Shown here one piece after another: positions 1-6,845 of a DNA stretch of 10,992 nt (position 1 is its first letter; each line of letters opens with the position of its first letter). The notes below the pieces were generated by a model. The model saw nothing but the letters and a program-made list of their open reading frames with translations, was not told where the DNA came from and did no database searches. Both the position numbers and the translations under genes were made by a program. This DNA is from Gammaproteobacteria bacterium. GTDB taxonomy: Bacteria > Pseudomonadota > Gammaproteobacteria > Xanthomonadales > Xanthomonadaceae. The stretch lies in NCBI GenBank assembly GCA_026398715.1, contig JAPLSI010000056.1, positions 3,718-14,709 of the forward strand, written 5' to 3'.

Positions 1-232
1 CCTGCCCCAGCCCGATCAATTCCTCGGCCCACCAGGCGGTCTTGATGCGCGCCACGCCCGGGTCGCTGAGTTCGAACAACGACTCCCGAAGTTCATGCAG
101 CAACGCGCCCCAGGCACGGAAGGCCGGCTTGTCGGCCGCGGGACAAAAGACTTCAGCGAACACCATCTCGGGTTCGCGTTGCAGCCACTTGCCAACGAAA
201 TGCGCGGCGGCGTCGTGCGACTTGCCGTCCAT
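1..232 (-). CDS. Squalene/phytoene synthase-like family protein (partial, N-terminal 77 residues)
   Basis: The reading frame starts at ATG 232-230 and runs off the left edge without a stop, so only the first 77 residues are visible. It begins MDGKSHDAAAHFVGKW and contains AEVFCPA (26-32), a helix with RAWGALLHELRE (39-50) and TAWWAEELIGL (65-75). The pattern of a helix followed by K-x-AWWxEEL is what I recall from the proteins called phytoene/squalene synthase family in Xanthomonas and Stenotrophomonas, and it resembles the first helices of trans-isoprenyl synthases. The aspartate-rich substrate motifs would lie beyond the edge, so catalysis cannot be judged. The start lies one base after the stop of the upstream phosphatase gene, which makes it the last visible member of the efp-mtaD-ubiG operon. 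Its role is unknown to me; a lipid or quinone-related role, or a non-catalytic assembly role as in the related NDUFAF6 family, are guesses. Confidence 0.7.
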   Translation of the reverse strand, partial: MDGKSHDAAAHFVGKWLQREPEMVFAEVFCPAADKPAFRAWGALLHELRESLFELSDPGVARIKTAWWAEELIGLGQ

Positions 233-233
233 C

Positions 234-905
234 TCAGCCGCCCAGGATGCCCGGACGCATCATGTCGATGGGCTGTTCGGCGTAGGCGTCCGCCTGCCAC
301 TGCCTCGGGTCCTCGTGGTCCTGCCGGTAGCCCCACAAGGCTGCTACGGACTTCATGCCGGCATTGCGCGCCGCGAGGATGTCGCGCTCGTCGTCTCCCA
401 CGTAGACGCAATCGGCCGGCGCGCGGCCGAGAATTTCGCAGGCATGGAACAACTGGTCCGGGTCGGGCTTCTTGCGCGGCAGGCTGTCGCCACCGATCAG
501 GATGGCGCTGCGCTGCGCCCAGCCCATGCTGGCGACCACGCCAACGGCAAGGTAATGCGGCTTGTTGGTGACGATGCCCCAGCGCGAACCCGCTGCCTCG
601 ATGGCCTGCAACACGTCCGCCACGCCGTCGAACGGCGTGCTGTGCGTGGCCACCGCCTCGGCATAAACATCCAGGAAGGGCTGCCACAACAACTCGCGTT
701 GTTCGGCGCTGCGCTCGGGAAACGCGACCGCAAGCATGGCGCGCGCACCCTTCGATACGACGGGGCGAATTGCGGCCAGCGGCAAGGCAGCGATGCCCTC
801 GCGGGCGGCAATCACGTTGAGTGCGTTCAACAAGTCGACCGCGCTGTCCACCAGGGTGCCGTCCAGGTCGAACAGCACCAAGGGCTTGATGCCCGTGATA
901 GTCAT
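234..905 (-). CDS. mupP: HAD-IA phosphatase, MupP/Gph type (probable MurNAc-6-phosphate phosphatase)
   Basis: A 223-residue HAD-superfamily phosphatase of cytosolic type. Motif I is [10 protein letters not shown] (11-20) with nucleophile D13 and acid/base D15. Motif II is the threonine in IVTNKP (111-116), motif III the lysine in RKKPDP (144-149), and motif IV GDDERD (170-175). An alpha-helical cap lies between about 20 and 95. The family includes phosphoglycolate phosphatase (Gph) and MupP, which dephosphorylates N-acetylmuramic acid 6-phosphate in the AmgK-MurU recycling route. Three points favour Mup[10 protein letters not shown] (49-57), GDDERDI followed by [13 protein letters not shown], which resembles Pseudomonas MupP as I remember it, and the order mtaD-ubiG-phosphatase, which matches PA3170-PA3172 of P. 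aeruginosa. The ATG overlaps the ubiG stop as ATGA, so translation is probably coupled. An automatic annotation would likely say gph; HAD substrate specificity cannot be fixed from sequence alone. Confidence 0.85.
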   Translation of the reverse strand: MTITGIKPLVLFDLDGTLVDSAVDLLNALNVIAAREGIAALPLAAIRPVVSKGARAMLAVAFPERSAEQRELLWQPFLDVYAEAVATHSTPFDGVADVLQAIEAAGSRWGIVTNKPHYLAVGVVASMGWAQRSAILIGGDSLPRKKPDPDQLFHACEILGRAPADCVYVGDDERDILAARNAGMKSVAALWGYRQDHEDPRQWQADAYAEQPIDMMRPGILGG

Positions 906-1603
906 GGCTTCAACGCGCACGCAAGGTAATTGATGTCGGTGCGCCGGTTGACCCAGGCCTTGCGCCGGATCGGGTCGTAGGCAAGGCCGCTGACGTCTTC
1001 CAGTTCGAAGCCGGCGTCGCGCAACCAGGCCGACAATTCCGCCGGCTTGATGAAGCTCTTGTAATCGTGGGTACCCTTGGGCAGCAGGCCGGCCAGGTAT
1101 TCGGCGCCGACAATAGCCACGGCGAAGGCCAGCGGCGTGCGATTCAAGGTCGAGACGAAAAGTCTCCCGCCCGGCCTGAGCAAGGCCGCGCAGGCGCGTA
1201 ACACCGAGCCGGGGTCGGGAACATGTTCGAGCAATTCCATGCAGGTGATCGCATCGAAGGAGCCAGGCGCTTGCGCGGCGAGTTCCTCGACGGACACCAG
1301 CCGGTAATCCACCTGCAGTCCCGATTCCAGCAAGTGCAGGCGGGCAACATCGATCAGTTCGGGCGCAAGGTCGAGCGCGACGACACGCGCGCCTTCCCGC
1401 GCCATTGCTTCGCTCAACAAGCCCGCACCACAACCCACGTCGAGTACATCCGCCCCGCCCAGGCGAATGCGCTCGGACACATAGGCCAGTCGCGCCGGAT
1501 TGAGCTCGTGCAGGGGCCGCTGGGGTCCATTCGGATCCCACCAGCGACGTGCAAGCGCACCGAAGCGCTCGATCTCGGCTTGCCTGACGTTTTCCTGGTT
1601 CAT
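902..1603 (-). CDS. ubiG: Ubiquinone biosynthesis O-methyltransferase UbiG
   Basis: A 233-residue class I SAM-dependent methyltransferase, close to the usual UbiG length of about 240. UbiG carries out both O-methylations of the ubiquinone ring, and in E. coli it works at the inner membrane with the other Ubi proteins. The SAM-binding motif I is [11 protein letters not shown] (53-63), the acidic residue after strand 2 is D78 in VALDLAPE, and [10 protein letters not shown] (122-131) and FVSTLNRT (149-156) are typical UbiG signatures. The N-terminus holds [24 protein letters not shown], the family substrate-side start. The ATG at 1603 overlaps the mtaD stop by 4 bp, and GGAG at 1613-1610 lies six bases ahead, which supports this start. 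A longer open frame extends upstream through the mtaD 3' end but has no family similarity there. The stop overlaps the next gene's ATG. Confidence 0.95.
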   Translation of the reverse strand: MNQENVRQAEIERFGALARRWWDPNGPQRPLHELNPARLAYVSERIRLGGADVLDVGCGAGLLSEAMAREGARVVALDLAPELIDVARLHLLESGLQVDYRLVSVEELAAQAPGSFDAITCMELLEHVPDPGSVLRACAALLRPGGRLFVSTLNRTPLAFAVAIVGAEYLAGLLPKGTHDYKSFIKPAELSAWLRDAGFELEDVSGLAYDPIRRKAWVNRRTDINYLACALKP

Positions 1604-2943
1604 TGCGGGCTCCGTACGGCGGCGATGCGTTGTTGCCATTGGCGGGTGCGTGCAAGCAGGCCGGGAATATCCATGTCCACCAGCATGCCGTCGGCCAGCT
1701 TGCGCTGTCCCGCTATCCAGACATCGGTCACCTGCTGGCGGCCAGCGGAATAAATCAGCTGCGACACAGCGTGGTACAGCGGCTGGGTTTCCAGCGCATC
1801 CAAAGCCACGCAAGTGATATCTGCCTGCTTGCCGATTTCAAGCGAGCCGATCCGGTCGCCCAGGCCAATGGCCCGGGCACCGCCCATCGTCGCCGCGTGC
1901 AAGGTGCTGGCGGCATCCATCGCCGTCGCATCACCTGATACACCCTTGGCCAGCAACGCGGCGCAGCGCATCTCGTCGAACATGTCCAGGTCGTTGTTGC
2001 TGGCGCAGCCGTCGGTGCCGATGGCGATGTTGACGCCCGCGCGGCGCAATTTTTCGATCGGACTGAAGCCCGAAGCCAGTTTCAGGTTGGACTGCGGGCA
2101 ATGCGCCACCGACACGCCGCGCTCCGCACACTGCGCGATTTCGGCGTCGGTCAGCTGGGTCATGTGCACCGCGATCAGGCGCTCGTTGACCAGGCCAAGC
2201 CGGTCCATTCGCGCGAGTGGGCGCTGGCCGTACTGCTTCAGGGAGTCTTCGATTTCCTGTGCGGTCTCGTGCACGTGGCAATGCACGGGCAGGTCCAGCT
2301 GCTCGGCCAGCATGCGGATGCGCTCGAAACTGTCGTCGTTCACCGTATACGGCGCATGCGGCGCGAAGCTCAGGCTGACCAGCGGGTCGCGCCGGTAGTT
2401 GTCGTGGACTTCCAGGCCCTTGTCGAAATACTCGGCGGCGCTGCCGGCCCAGGCCGAGGGAAACTCGATGAAGGGAATTCCAACCACCGCCCGGAAGCCA
2501 AGCCGACGATAGGTCGCCGCCTGCATGTCGGGGAAGAAATAGTTTTCGTTGCAGCAGGTGGTGCCGCCGCGAAGCATTTCCGCCACGGCCAGTTCCACGC
2601 CGTCGGCGATGTAGGCCGGGCTCATCACCGCCGCCTCGATCGGCCAGACGTGTTCGGTCAGCCAGGGCATCAGCGGCAGGTCGTCGGCGACGCCGCGCAT
2701 CAGCGTCATCGGATTGTGCGTGTGCGCGTTGACGAGGCCCGGGATGAGCACGGACTCGGAACGCGAGGTGATGGTGCGTGGCGCGTAGCGTGCATGCGCC
2801 TCGGCGCGCGGAAGCACAGCGGTGATCCGGTCGCCGTCGATCACCAGCGCGTGGTCTTCCAGCACGACGCCGTGCGGAACGACTGGAACGATCCAGCCGG
2901 CTTCGATCAACTGGTCGCAGGGCTGCCGGGGGTCAGCGCTCAT
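1600..2943 (-). CDS. mtaD: 5-methylthioadenosine/S-adenosylhomocysteine deaminase (TRZ/ATZ amidohydrolase)
   Basis: A 447-residue metal-dependent amidohydrolase of the TRZ/ATZ family. Expected metal and catalytic residues are all present: the HxH pair H74 and H76 in [16 protein letters not shown] (193-200), H223 and E226 in [11 protein letters not shown]260 in AVHMTQL, H281 in AHCPQSN, and D311 in [11 protein letters not shown] small composite beta domain frames the barrel, formed by the N-terminal 70 and the C-terminal 70 residues ([11 protein letters not shown] at 366-376). The family deaminates 5'-methylthioadenosine and S-adenosylhomocysteine to inosine forms. In Pseudomonas the homologue next to ubiG (PA3170) was shown to be an MTA deaminase. 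The pairing makes sense, since UbiG produces SAH. The gene starts 8 bp after the efp stop, with no strong ribosome binding site, and overlaps ubiG. Exact substrate preference is inferred; related chlorohydrolases and guanine deaminases share these motifs. Confidence 0.9.
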   Translation of the reverse strand: MSADPRQPCDQLIEAGWIVPVVPHGVVLEDHALVIDGDRITAVLPRAEAHARYAPRTITSRSESVLIPGLVNAHTHNPMTLMRGVADDLPLMPWLTEHVWPIEAAVMSPAYIADGVELAVAEMLRGGTTCCNENYFFPDMQAATYRRLGFRAVVGIPFIEFPSAWAGSAAEYFDKGLEVHDNYRRDPLVSLSFAPHAPYTVNDDSFERIRMLAEQLDLPVHCHVHETAQEIEDSLKQYGQRPLARMDRLGLVNERLIAVHMTQLTDAEIAQCAERGVSVAHCPQSNLKLASGFSPIEKLRRAGVNIAIGTDGCASNNDLDMFDEMRCAALLAKGVSGDATAMDAASTLHAATMGGARAIGLGDRIGSLEIGKQADITCVALDALETQPLYHAVSQLIYSAGRQQVTDVWIAGQRKLADGMLVDMDIPGLLARTRQWQQRIAAVRSPQ

Positions 2944-2951
2944 CGGCGGGC

Positions 2952-3518
2952 TTATTTCACCCTGCCGACGTATTCACCGGATCGGGTGTCGACCTTGATG
3001 ATCTCTTCCTGGCCCACGAACAAGGGCACGCGGACCGTCGCGCCGGTTTCGAGCTTGGCCGGCTTGCCGCCGCCGCCCGAGGTATCGCCACGCACGCCCG
3101 GGTCGGTTTCGACGATCTTCAGCTCGACGAAATTCGGCGGCTGCACGGCGATCGGCTGGCCGTTCCACAAGGTCACCACGCAATTCTCTTCGCCCTTGAG
3201 CCACTGCCAGGCATCGCCGACCGCAGCCTTCTCGGCCTGAACCTGTTCAAAGCTCTCGGTCTGCATGAAGTGCCAATACTCGCCATCGGCATACAGGAAC
3301 TGCATGTCGGTATCCATCACGTCGGCCGCTTCCAGCGAGTCGGTCGCCTTCATGGTCATTTCGACCACGCGGCCATTCTTGATGTTGCGGAACTTGATGC
3401 GGGTGAAGGCCTGGCCCTTGCCCGGCTTCACGTACTCGGCCTCGGTGATGACGCACGGTTCGCGATTGACCAGGATCTTCGAACCGGGCTTGACGTCGTT
3501 CATGCCGTAAGAGGCCAT
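2952..3518 (-). CDS. efp: Translation elongation factor P
   Basis: 188 residues, exactly the common EF-P length. EF-P binds between the P and E sites of the ribosome and rescues stalling at consecutive prolines. The N-terminal KOW-like domain carries the modification loop [11 protein letters not shown] (28-38) with K34, the lysine that EpmA/EpmB beta-lysylate in E. coli-type EF-P; the Pseudomonas and Neisseria rhamnosylated type has arginine there. Two OB domains follow, and the C-terminal region holds the family block [15 protein letters not shown] (141-155). The ATG at 3518 is preceded by GGAG at 3529-3526, spaced seven bases. The gene is divergent from epmB, which encodes one of its own modification enzymes, and is probably the first gene of the operon running left through mtaD and ubiG. 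Confidence 0.97.
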   Translation of the reverse strand: MASYGMNDVKPGSKILVNREPCVITEAEYVKPGKGQAFTRIKFRNIKNGRVVEMTMKATDSLEAADVMDTDMQFLYADGEYWHFMQTESFEQVQAEKAAVGDAWQWLKGEENCVVTLWNGQPIAVQPPNFVELKIVETDPGVRGDTSGGGGKPAKLETGATVRVPLFVGQEEIIKVDTRSGEYVGRVK

Positions 3519-3550
3519 CTCTACACTCCAAAAAGAATCCGTGCTGCCGG

Positions 3551-3590
3551 GCTGGCCAGCTAAAATGGGGACATTGCAGGCGATTGCCTG
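3551..3590. promoter_or_regulatory. efp/epmB divergent intergenic region with palindromes and a -10-like box
   Basis: The 86 bp between the two start codons contain a perfect 10-bp palindrome, GCTGGCCAGC (3551-3560). Directly beside it is TAAAAT (3561-3566), a good -10 match on the plus strand whose complement ATTTTA could serve efp. A short inverted repeat, CAGGC-GATT-GCCTG, lies at 3577-3590. No convincing -35 box sits at the right distance on either strand. Shared control of efp and epmB is an inference from the layout. Confidence 0.35.
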
Positions 3591-3604
3591 GCGCCGAGCT
3601 CCCT

Positions 3605-4654
3605 ATGATACCCGCACACTCCTCCCCAGCCCAACCCGCCCCACCCCCACGGGACGGCGTGATCGCCCCGCAGCGACCTGTCACGGATTGGCGGCAGGCT
3701 TGGCGCGACGCCATTCGGGACCCGGTCGAGTTGCTCGAACTTCTTGGCATGCCGCACCTGGCCGCGGGGCTATCGACCGCAGCACAGGCGCAATTCCCGC
3801 TGCGCGTGCCGCGCGATTTTGCGATGCGCATGCGTCACGGCGACCCGGCCGATCCCTTGTTGCGCCAGGTCCTGCCGCTCGACGATGAAGACCGGATCGT
3901 GCCTGGTTTCGACCACGATGCGGTGGGCGATGCTGCTGCCAACGCGGGCACGGGCATCCTGCACAAATACCAGGGGCGCGCCTTGCTGGTCGCGACCGGC
4001 AGCTGCGCGGTGCACTGCCGATACTGCTTCCGTCGGCATTTTCCCTATGCCGAGCAGACCGCGGCGGCGAACCATTGGCAGACGGCGATCGATTTCCTGC
4101 GCGCAGATCCGTCCATCACCGAGCTGTTGCTGTCAGGCGGCGACCCCTTGTCGCTGTCCACCGGCAAGCTGGCCGAGCTGACCGACGCGCTGCGCGACAT
4201 CCCTGGCCTGCGTCGGCTGCGCCTGCACACCCGGCTTCCCGTGGTGCTGCCCGAACGGGTCGACGACGCGCTGCTCGACTGGCTGCGCGGCCTGCCATGG
4301 CCGGTGGCCATCGTCATCCACGCCAACCATGCCAACGAGATCGACGCCAGCGTCGCGCAGGCCCTGCGCCGTCTTCGCGAAACCGGCGCGGTCCTCCTCA
4401 ACCAGTCGGTCCTTCTGCGCGGAGTCAACGACGACGCGCCGGCCCTGGCGCGGCTTTCCGAGACTTTGTTCGACGCCGGCGTGTTGCCCTATTACCTGCA
4501 CCAGCTCGACCGGGTCGCAGGCGTGGCCCATTTCGAAGTTGACGACGGACACGCCCGCGCGCTGCATTCGGAGTTACAGTCGATATTGCCGGGATACCTC
4601 GTGCCCCGGCTGGTGCGCGAGGTTGCAGGGGCCCCGGGCAAGACTCCGCTGTGA
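3605..4654 (+). CDS. epmB: EF-P beta-lysylation protein EpmB (lysine 2,3-aminomutase)
   Basis: A radical-SAM, PLP-dependent enzyme that converts L-alpha-lysine to (R)-beta-lysine, which EpmA then ligates to EF-P K34. From ATG 3605 it has 349 residues; E. coli EpmB has about 342. The [4Fe-4S] motif CxxxCxxC is C134, C138, C141 in GSCAVHCRYCFRRHF. LLLSGGDPL (174-182), INHANEI-like IHANHANEID (238-247) and LLNQSVLLRGVND (264-276) are characteristic. The PLP lysine is probably K346 in the terminal GKTPL; the short tail that follows this motif in E. coli is absent. An in-frame TTG at 3584 would add seven residues (MPGAELP). I prefer the ATG because the extension has no family similarity, although neither start has a strong ribosome binding site. 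Residues 11-15 read PAPPP, an unusual polyproline motif in an EF-P modifier. EpmA is not in this window. Confidence 0.93.
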   Translation: MIPAHSSPAQPAPPPRDGVIAPQRPVTDWRQAWRDAIRDPVELLELLGMPHLAAGLSTAAQAQFPLRVPRDFAMRMRHGDPADPLLRQVLPLDDEDRIVPGFDHDAVGDAAANAGTGILHKYQGRALLVATGSCAVHCRYCFRRHFPYAEQTAAANHWQTAIDFLRADPSITELLLSGGDPLSLSTGKLAELTDALRDIPGLRRLRLHTRLPVVLPERVDDALLDWLRGLPWPVAIVIHANHANEIDASVAQALRRLRETGAVLLNQSVLLRGVNDDAPALARLSETLFDAGVLPYYLHQLDRVAGVAHFEVDDGHARALHSELQSILPGYLVPRLVREVAGAPGKTPL

Positions 4655-4673
4655 TGGCTTTCACATAAAGAGT

Positions 4674-4703
4674 TCTGGTATCGTTTTAAGCTACATCTAT
4701 AAG
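4674..4703 (+). promoter_or_regulatory. Possible fimX promoter in an AT-rich leader
   Basis: The 75 bp between epmB and fimX (4655-4729) are clearly more AT-rich than the flanking genes. TATAAG at 4698-4703 matches five of six bases of a -10 box. The sequence about 17-18 bp upstream (TCTGGT at 4674-4679) is a poor -35 box, so an activator or another sigma factor may be involved, or the call is wrong. No terminator hairpin is visible behind epmB, so read-through from epmB is also possible. Confidence 0.35.
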
Positions 4704-4715
4704 TCATTGAAGAAT

Positions 4716-4721
4716 AAGGAG
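4716..4721 (+). promoter_or_regulatory. fimX: Ribosome binding site that fixes the fimX start
   Basis: AAGGAG lies eight bases ahead of ATG 4730. In-frame GTG 4721 and TTG 4727 are also possible starts, but they lie inside or too close to this site, so ATG 4730 is preferred. Confidence 0.85.
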
Positions 4722-4729
4722 TGCCATTG

Positions 4730-6805
4730 ATGGCACAGCAGGATGCGGTCATCCGCCTGCTTTTGGTTGAAGACCAGCTGGAAGACGCCGAGCAGTTGAT
4801 CAGCATGCTGCGCAATGGCGGCATGGCGATCCGTCCGCAACGACCGGAGTCGCTGGACGACCTCGACCACCTGCTTGCCACGCAGGCCATCGACATGGTG
4901 CTTGCCCGCACCGAAGCGAAGTACATCCCCTTCGCCGACGTCGCGCGCCGCGTCGAATCTACCGGCAAGGACATCCCGGTGTTGGCCACCGCCGACACCC
5001 TGGACGAGACCACCGTGCTTGCAGGCATCGCCGCAGGCGCGCGCGACGTGGCCCTTCGATCGAGGCCGGAACACCTGCAGTTCATCGTCCGCAACGAATT
5101 CCAGTCGCTGCTGGGCCGGCGCGGCCTGCGCCACCTGGAAGCGGCGTTGCGCGAGACCGAGCGTCGCTGCGACGCATTGATCTCGTCGTCCCGCGACCCG
5201 ATCGCCTACGTGCACGAGGGCATGCACATCCGCGCCAACGAGGCCTACCTGGAAATGTTCGGCTTCGAGGTCTTCGACGACATCGAAGGCCTGTCCATCC
5301 TCGACCTGATCTCTCCCGAAGGCGCCGATGCCTTCAAGGCGCTGCTCAAGCGCATAGACAAGGGCGAATCGCCGCCCCGGCAGCTTCCCATCCGCGCCCA
5401 GCGCGCCGACGGCAGCGAGTTCGACGCGTCGATGGAGTTCACCTCGGCCACCTATGAGGGCGAGCCCTGCCTGCAGATCGTGTTCCGCCAGCAGACCGTG
5501 GACGCCAACATGGTCCGCGAGCTCGATACGCTGCGCCAGCGCGACCCGGTTACCGAATTGTTCAACCGCCAGCACTTCATGACCGAAGTGGAAGCCGCCG
5601 TGGCCACTGCCGCCGACGGCAAGGGCGCGCAAAGCCTGCTGCTGGTCGAACCGGACAATTACGAAAATCGCCTGGGTGAAATCGGGCTGGCCCACGCCGA
5701 CGAACTGCTCAAGCAGATTGCGGCGCGCCTGCAGACGGCAATGCAGGGCGATGTCGCGCCAGCGCGCTTCAGCGACCACAGCTTTGCCGTGCTATGCCGT
5801 CGCCACGACCACAAGCAGACCGAGGAAATCGCCGAGCGCATCCGCGCCGCGTTCGACGGCCACATCCTGGAAGTCGGAAAGCAGTCGCTTTCCCTGACGG
5901 TAAGCATCGGCGGCGTGCAGATCGGCGAGAAGATCGCCAGCCTGCCGCAGGTGATGGCCAAGGCCAGCCAGTGCCTTCAGTCCGCGCAGGGCGTGGGTGG
6001 CAACCGCATCGAGATATTCGATCCGGCCGCGCGCGATCGCGCCGAGGAAGACCGTATCCAGGCCTGGGTGGAACGCATCAAGGAAGCGCTGCGCGAAGAC
6101 CAGTTCGTGCTCAACTTCCAGCCGATGATCAGCCTGACCGGCGATCCGAACGAGAACTACGAAGTTCTGCTGCGCATGAAGGCGCCGACCGGCGAAATCG
6201 TCGCGCCCGACCAGTTCATGCCCATCGCCGAAGAACACGGCATGCTGGTGGACCTCGATCGCTGGGTGATCGGCCGCACCATCAGCCTGCTGGGCGAGCG
6301 TCGCCGCGCAGGCAAGGACACCACGCTGTTCGTCAAGGTGGCGCCGTCATCGCTGGTGGAGGGCGACCTGCACAACTACATCGGGTCCCAGCTGAAGGCG
6401 CATTCGGTGCCTGGCGCGCACCTGGTGCTGCAGTTGCCGGAGTCGAAGATCTACACGCACCTGCGCCCGCTGCAGGCATTCCAGAAGATCGTCGCAAGCT
6501 TCGGCTGCCGCCTGTGCCTGGAACAATTCGGCACCAGCCTCAACTCCTTCCAGATGCTGGCGCACTTCGATCCGGCGATACTCAAGATCGACCGCGGCTT
6601 CATCGCCGACCTGGCCAAGAACACCGATAACCAGAAGAAAGTTCGCGAATTCGTCAACGAGGCGCGCAAGCTCGGCAAGCAGACCATCGCCGAATTCGTG
6701 TCGGACGCTGCCTCGATGACAGTGCTGTTCTCGATCGGCGTGGACCTGGTGCAGGGCAATTTCCTTGCCCCGCCCAGCGCCACGATGAACTACGAATTCG
6801 GCTGA
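4730..6805 (+). CDS. fimX: FimX-type c-di-GMP receptor (degenerate REC-PAS-GGDEF-EAL)
   Basis: 691 residues, the same length as P. aeruginosa FimX. Domains in order are a REC-like domain (about 8-125), a PAS domain (about 145-255, with VHEGMHIRANEAYLEMFG), a GGDEF-like domain (about 270-430) and an EAL-like domain (about 445-685). REC lacks its phosphoacceptor: IDMVLAR has R60 where aspartate is expected. The GGDEF signature is SDHSF (348-352). EAL is EVL (478-480) in ENYEVLLRM; the DDFG motif is EQFG (598-601), the asparagine of strand 3 is K536 in FVKVAPSS, and AEGVE has become AEFVS (654-658). Synthesis or hydrolysis of c-di-GMP is therefore unlikely, while the FQPMISL and EVLLR binding surface remains. 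In P. aeruginosa and Xanthomonas, FimX binds c-di-GMP through this domain and acts with PilZ and PilB on type IV pilus assembly at the pole. No pil gene is nearby, so the role is inferred from homology. Confidence 0.93.
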   Translation: MAQQDAVIRLLLVEDQLEDAEQLISMLRNGGMAIRPQRPESLDDLDHLLATQAIDMVLARTEAKYIPFADVARRVESTGKDIPVLATADTLDETTVLAGIAAGARDVALRSRPEHLQFIVRNEFQSLLGRRGLRHLEAALRETERRCDALISSSRDPIAYVHEGMHIRANEAYLEMFGFEVFDDIEGLSILDLISPEGADAFKALLKRIDKGESPPRQLPIRAQRADGSEFDASMEFTSATYEGEPCLQIVFRQQTVDANMVRELDTLRQRDPVTELFNRQHFMTEVEAAVATAADGKGAQSLLLVEPDNYENRLGEIGLAHADELLKQIAARLQTAMQGDVAPARFSDHSFAVLCRRHDHKQTEEIAERIRAAFDGHILEVGKQSLSLTVSIGGVQIGEKIASLPQVMAKASQCLQSAQGVGGNRIEIFDPAARDRAEEDRIQAWVERIKEALREDQFVLNFQPMISLTGDPNENYEVLLRMKAPTGEIVAPDQFMPIAEEHGMLVDLDRWVIGRTISLLGERRRAGKDTTLFVKVAPSSLVEGDLHNYIGSQLKAHSVPGAHLVLQLPESKIYTHLRPLQAFQKIVASFGCRLCLEQFGTSLNSFQMLAHFDPAILKIDRGFIADLAKNTDNQKKVREFVNEARKLGKQTIAEFVSDAASMTVLFSIGVDLVQGNFLAPPSATMNYEFG

Positions 6806-6819
6806 CGCGCCAGCCGAAT
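6796..6819 (+). terminator. Hairpin at the fimX stop codon, possible terminator
   Basis: ATTCGGCTG (6796-6804) and CAGCCGAAT (6811-6819) form a perfect 9-bp stem with a 6-base loop, ACGCGC. The fimX stop codon (6803-6805) sits at the stem-loop junction. It is followed only by CCGTTT rather than a real T-run, so intrinsic termination is uncertain. The hairpin could also protect the 3' end. Confidence 0.45.
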
Positions 6820-6830
6820 CCGTTTACCGC

Positions 6831-6845
6831 GAAGCCTCAGGCTTC
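6831..6845 (-). terminator. Hairpin around the htpX stop codon
   Basis: On the minus strand the sequence reads GAAGCC-TGA-GGCTTC, a perfect 6-bp stem whose three-base loop is the htpX stop codon itself. No T-run follows. It lies between two convergent genes, where a two-way terminator would be expected, but it is short. Confidence 0.35.

Noticed and set aside
906..1655. In-frame upstream extension of the HAD phosphatase through ubiG, giving 473 codons
   Set aside because: The added part is arginine/cysteine-rich and lies entirely over ubiG. The true HAD domain begins at ATG 905, which overlaps the ubiG stop.
2101..3240. Plus-strand open frame of 379 codons across mtaD and efp
   Set aside because: It spans two well-identified genes on the other strand, shows His/Arg/Ala/Gly-rich composition typical of shadow frames, and matches no family I know.
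4697..5779. Long minus-strand open frame (360 codons) antisense to fimX
   Set aside because: It mirrors the codon frame of fimX, whose G/C-rich third positions suppress stops on the opposite strand. It has no recognisable domain, no ribosome binding site, and fimX is clearly the real gene.
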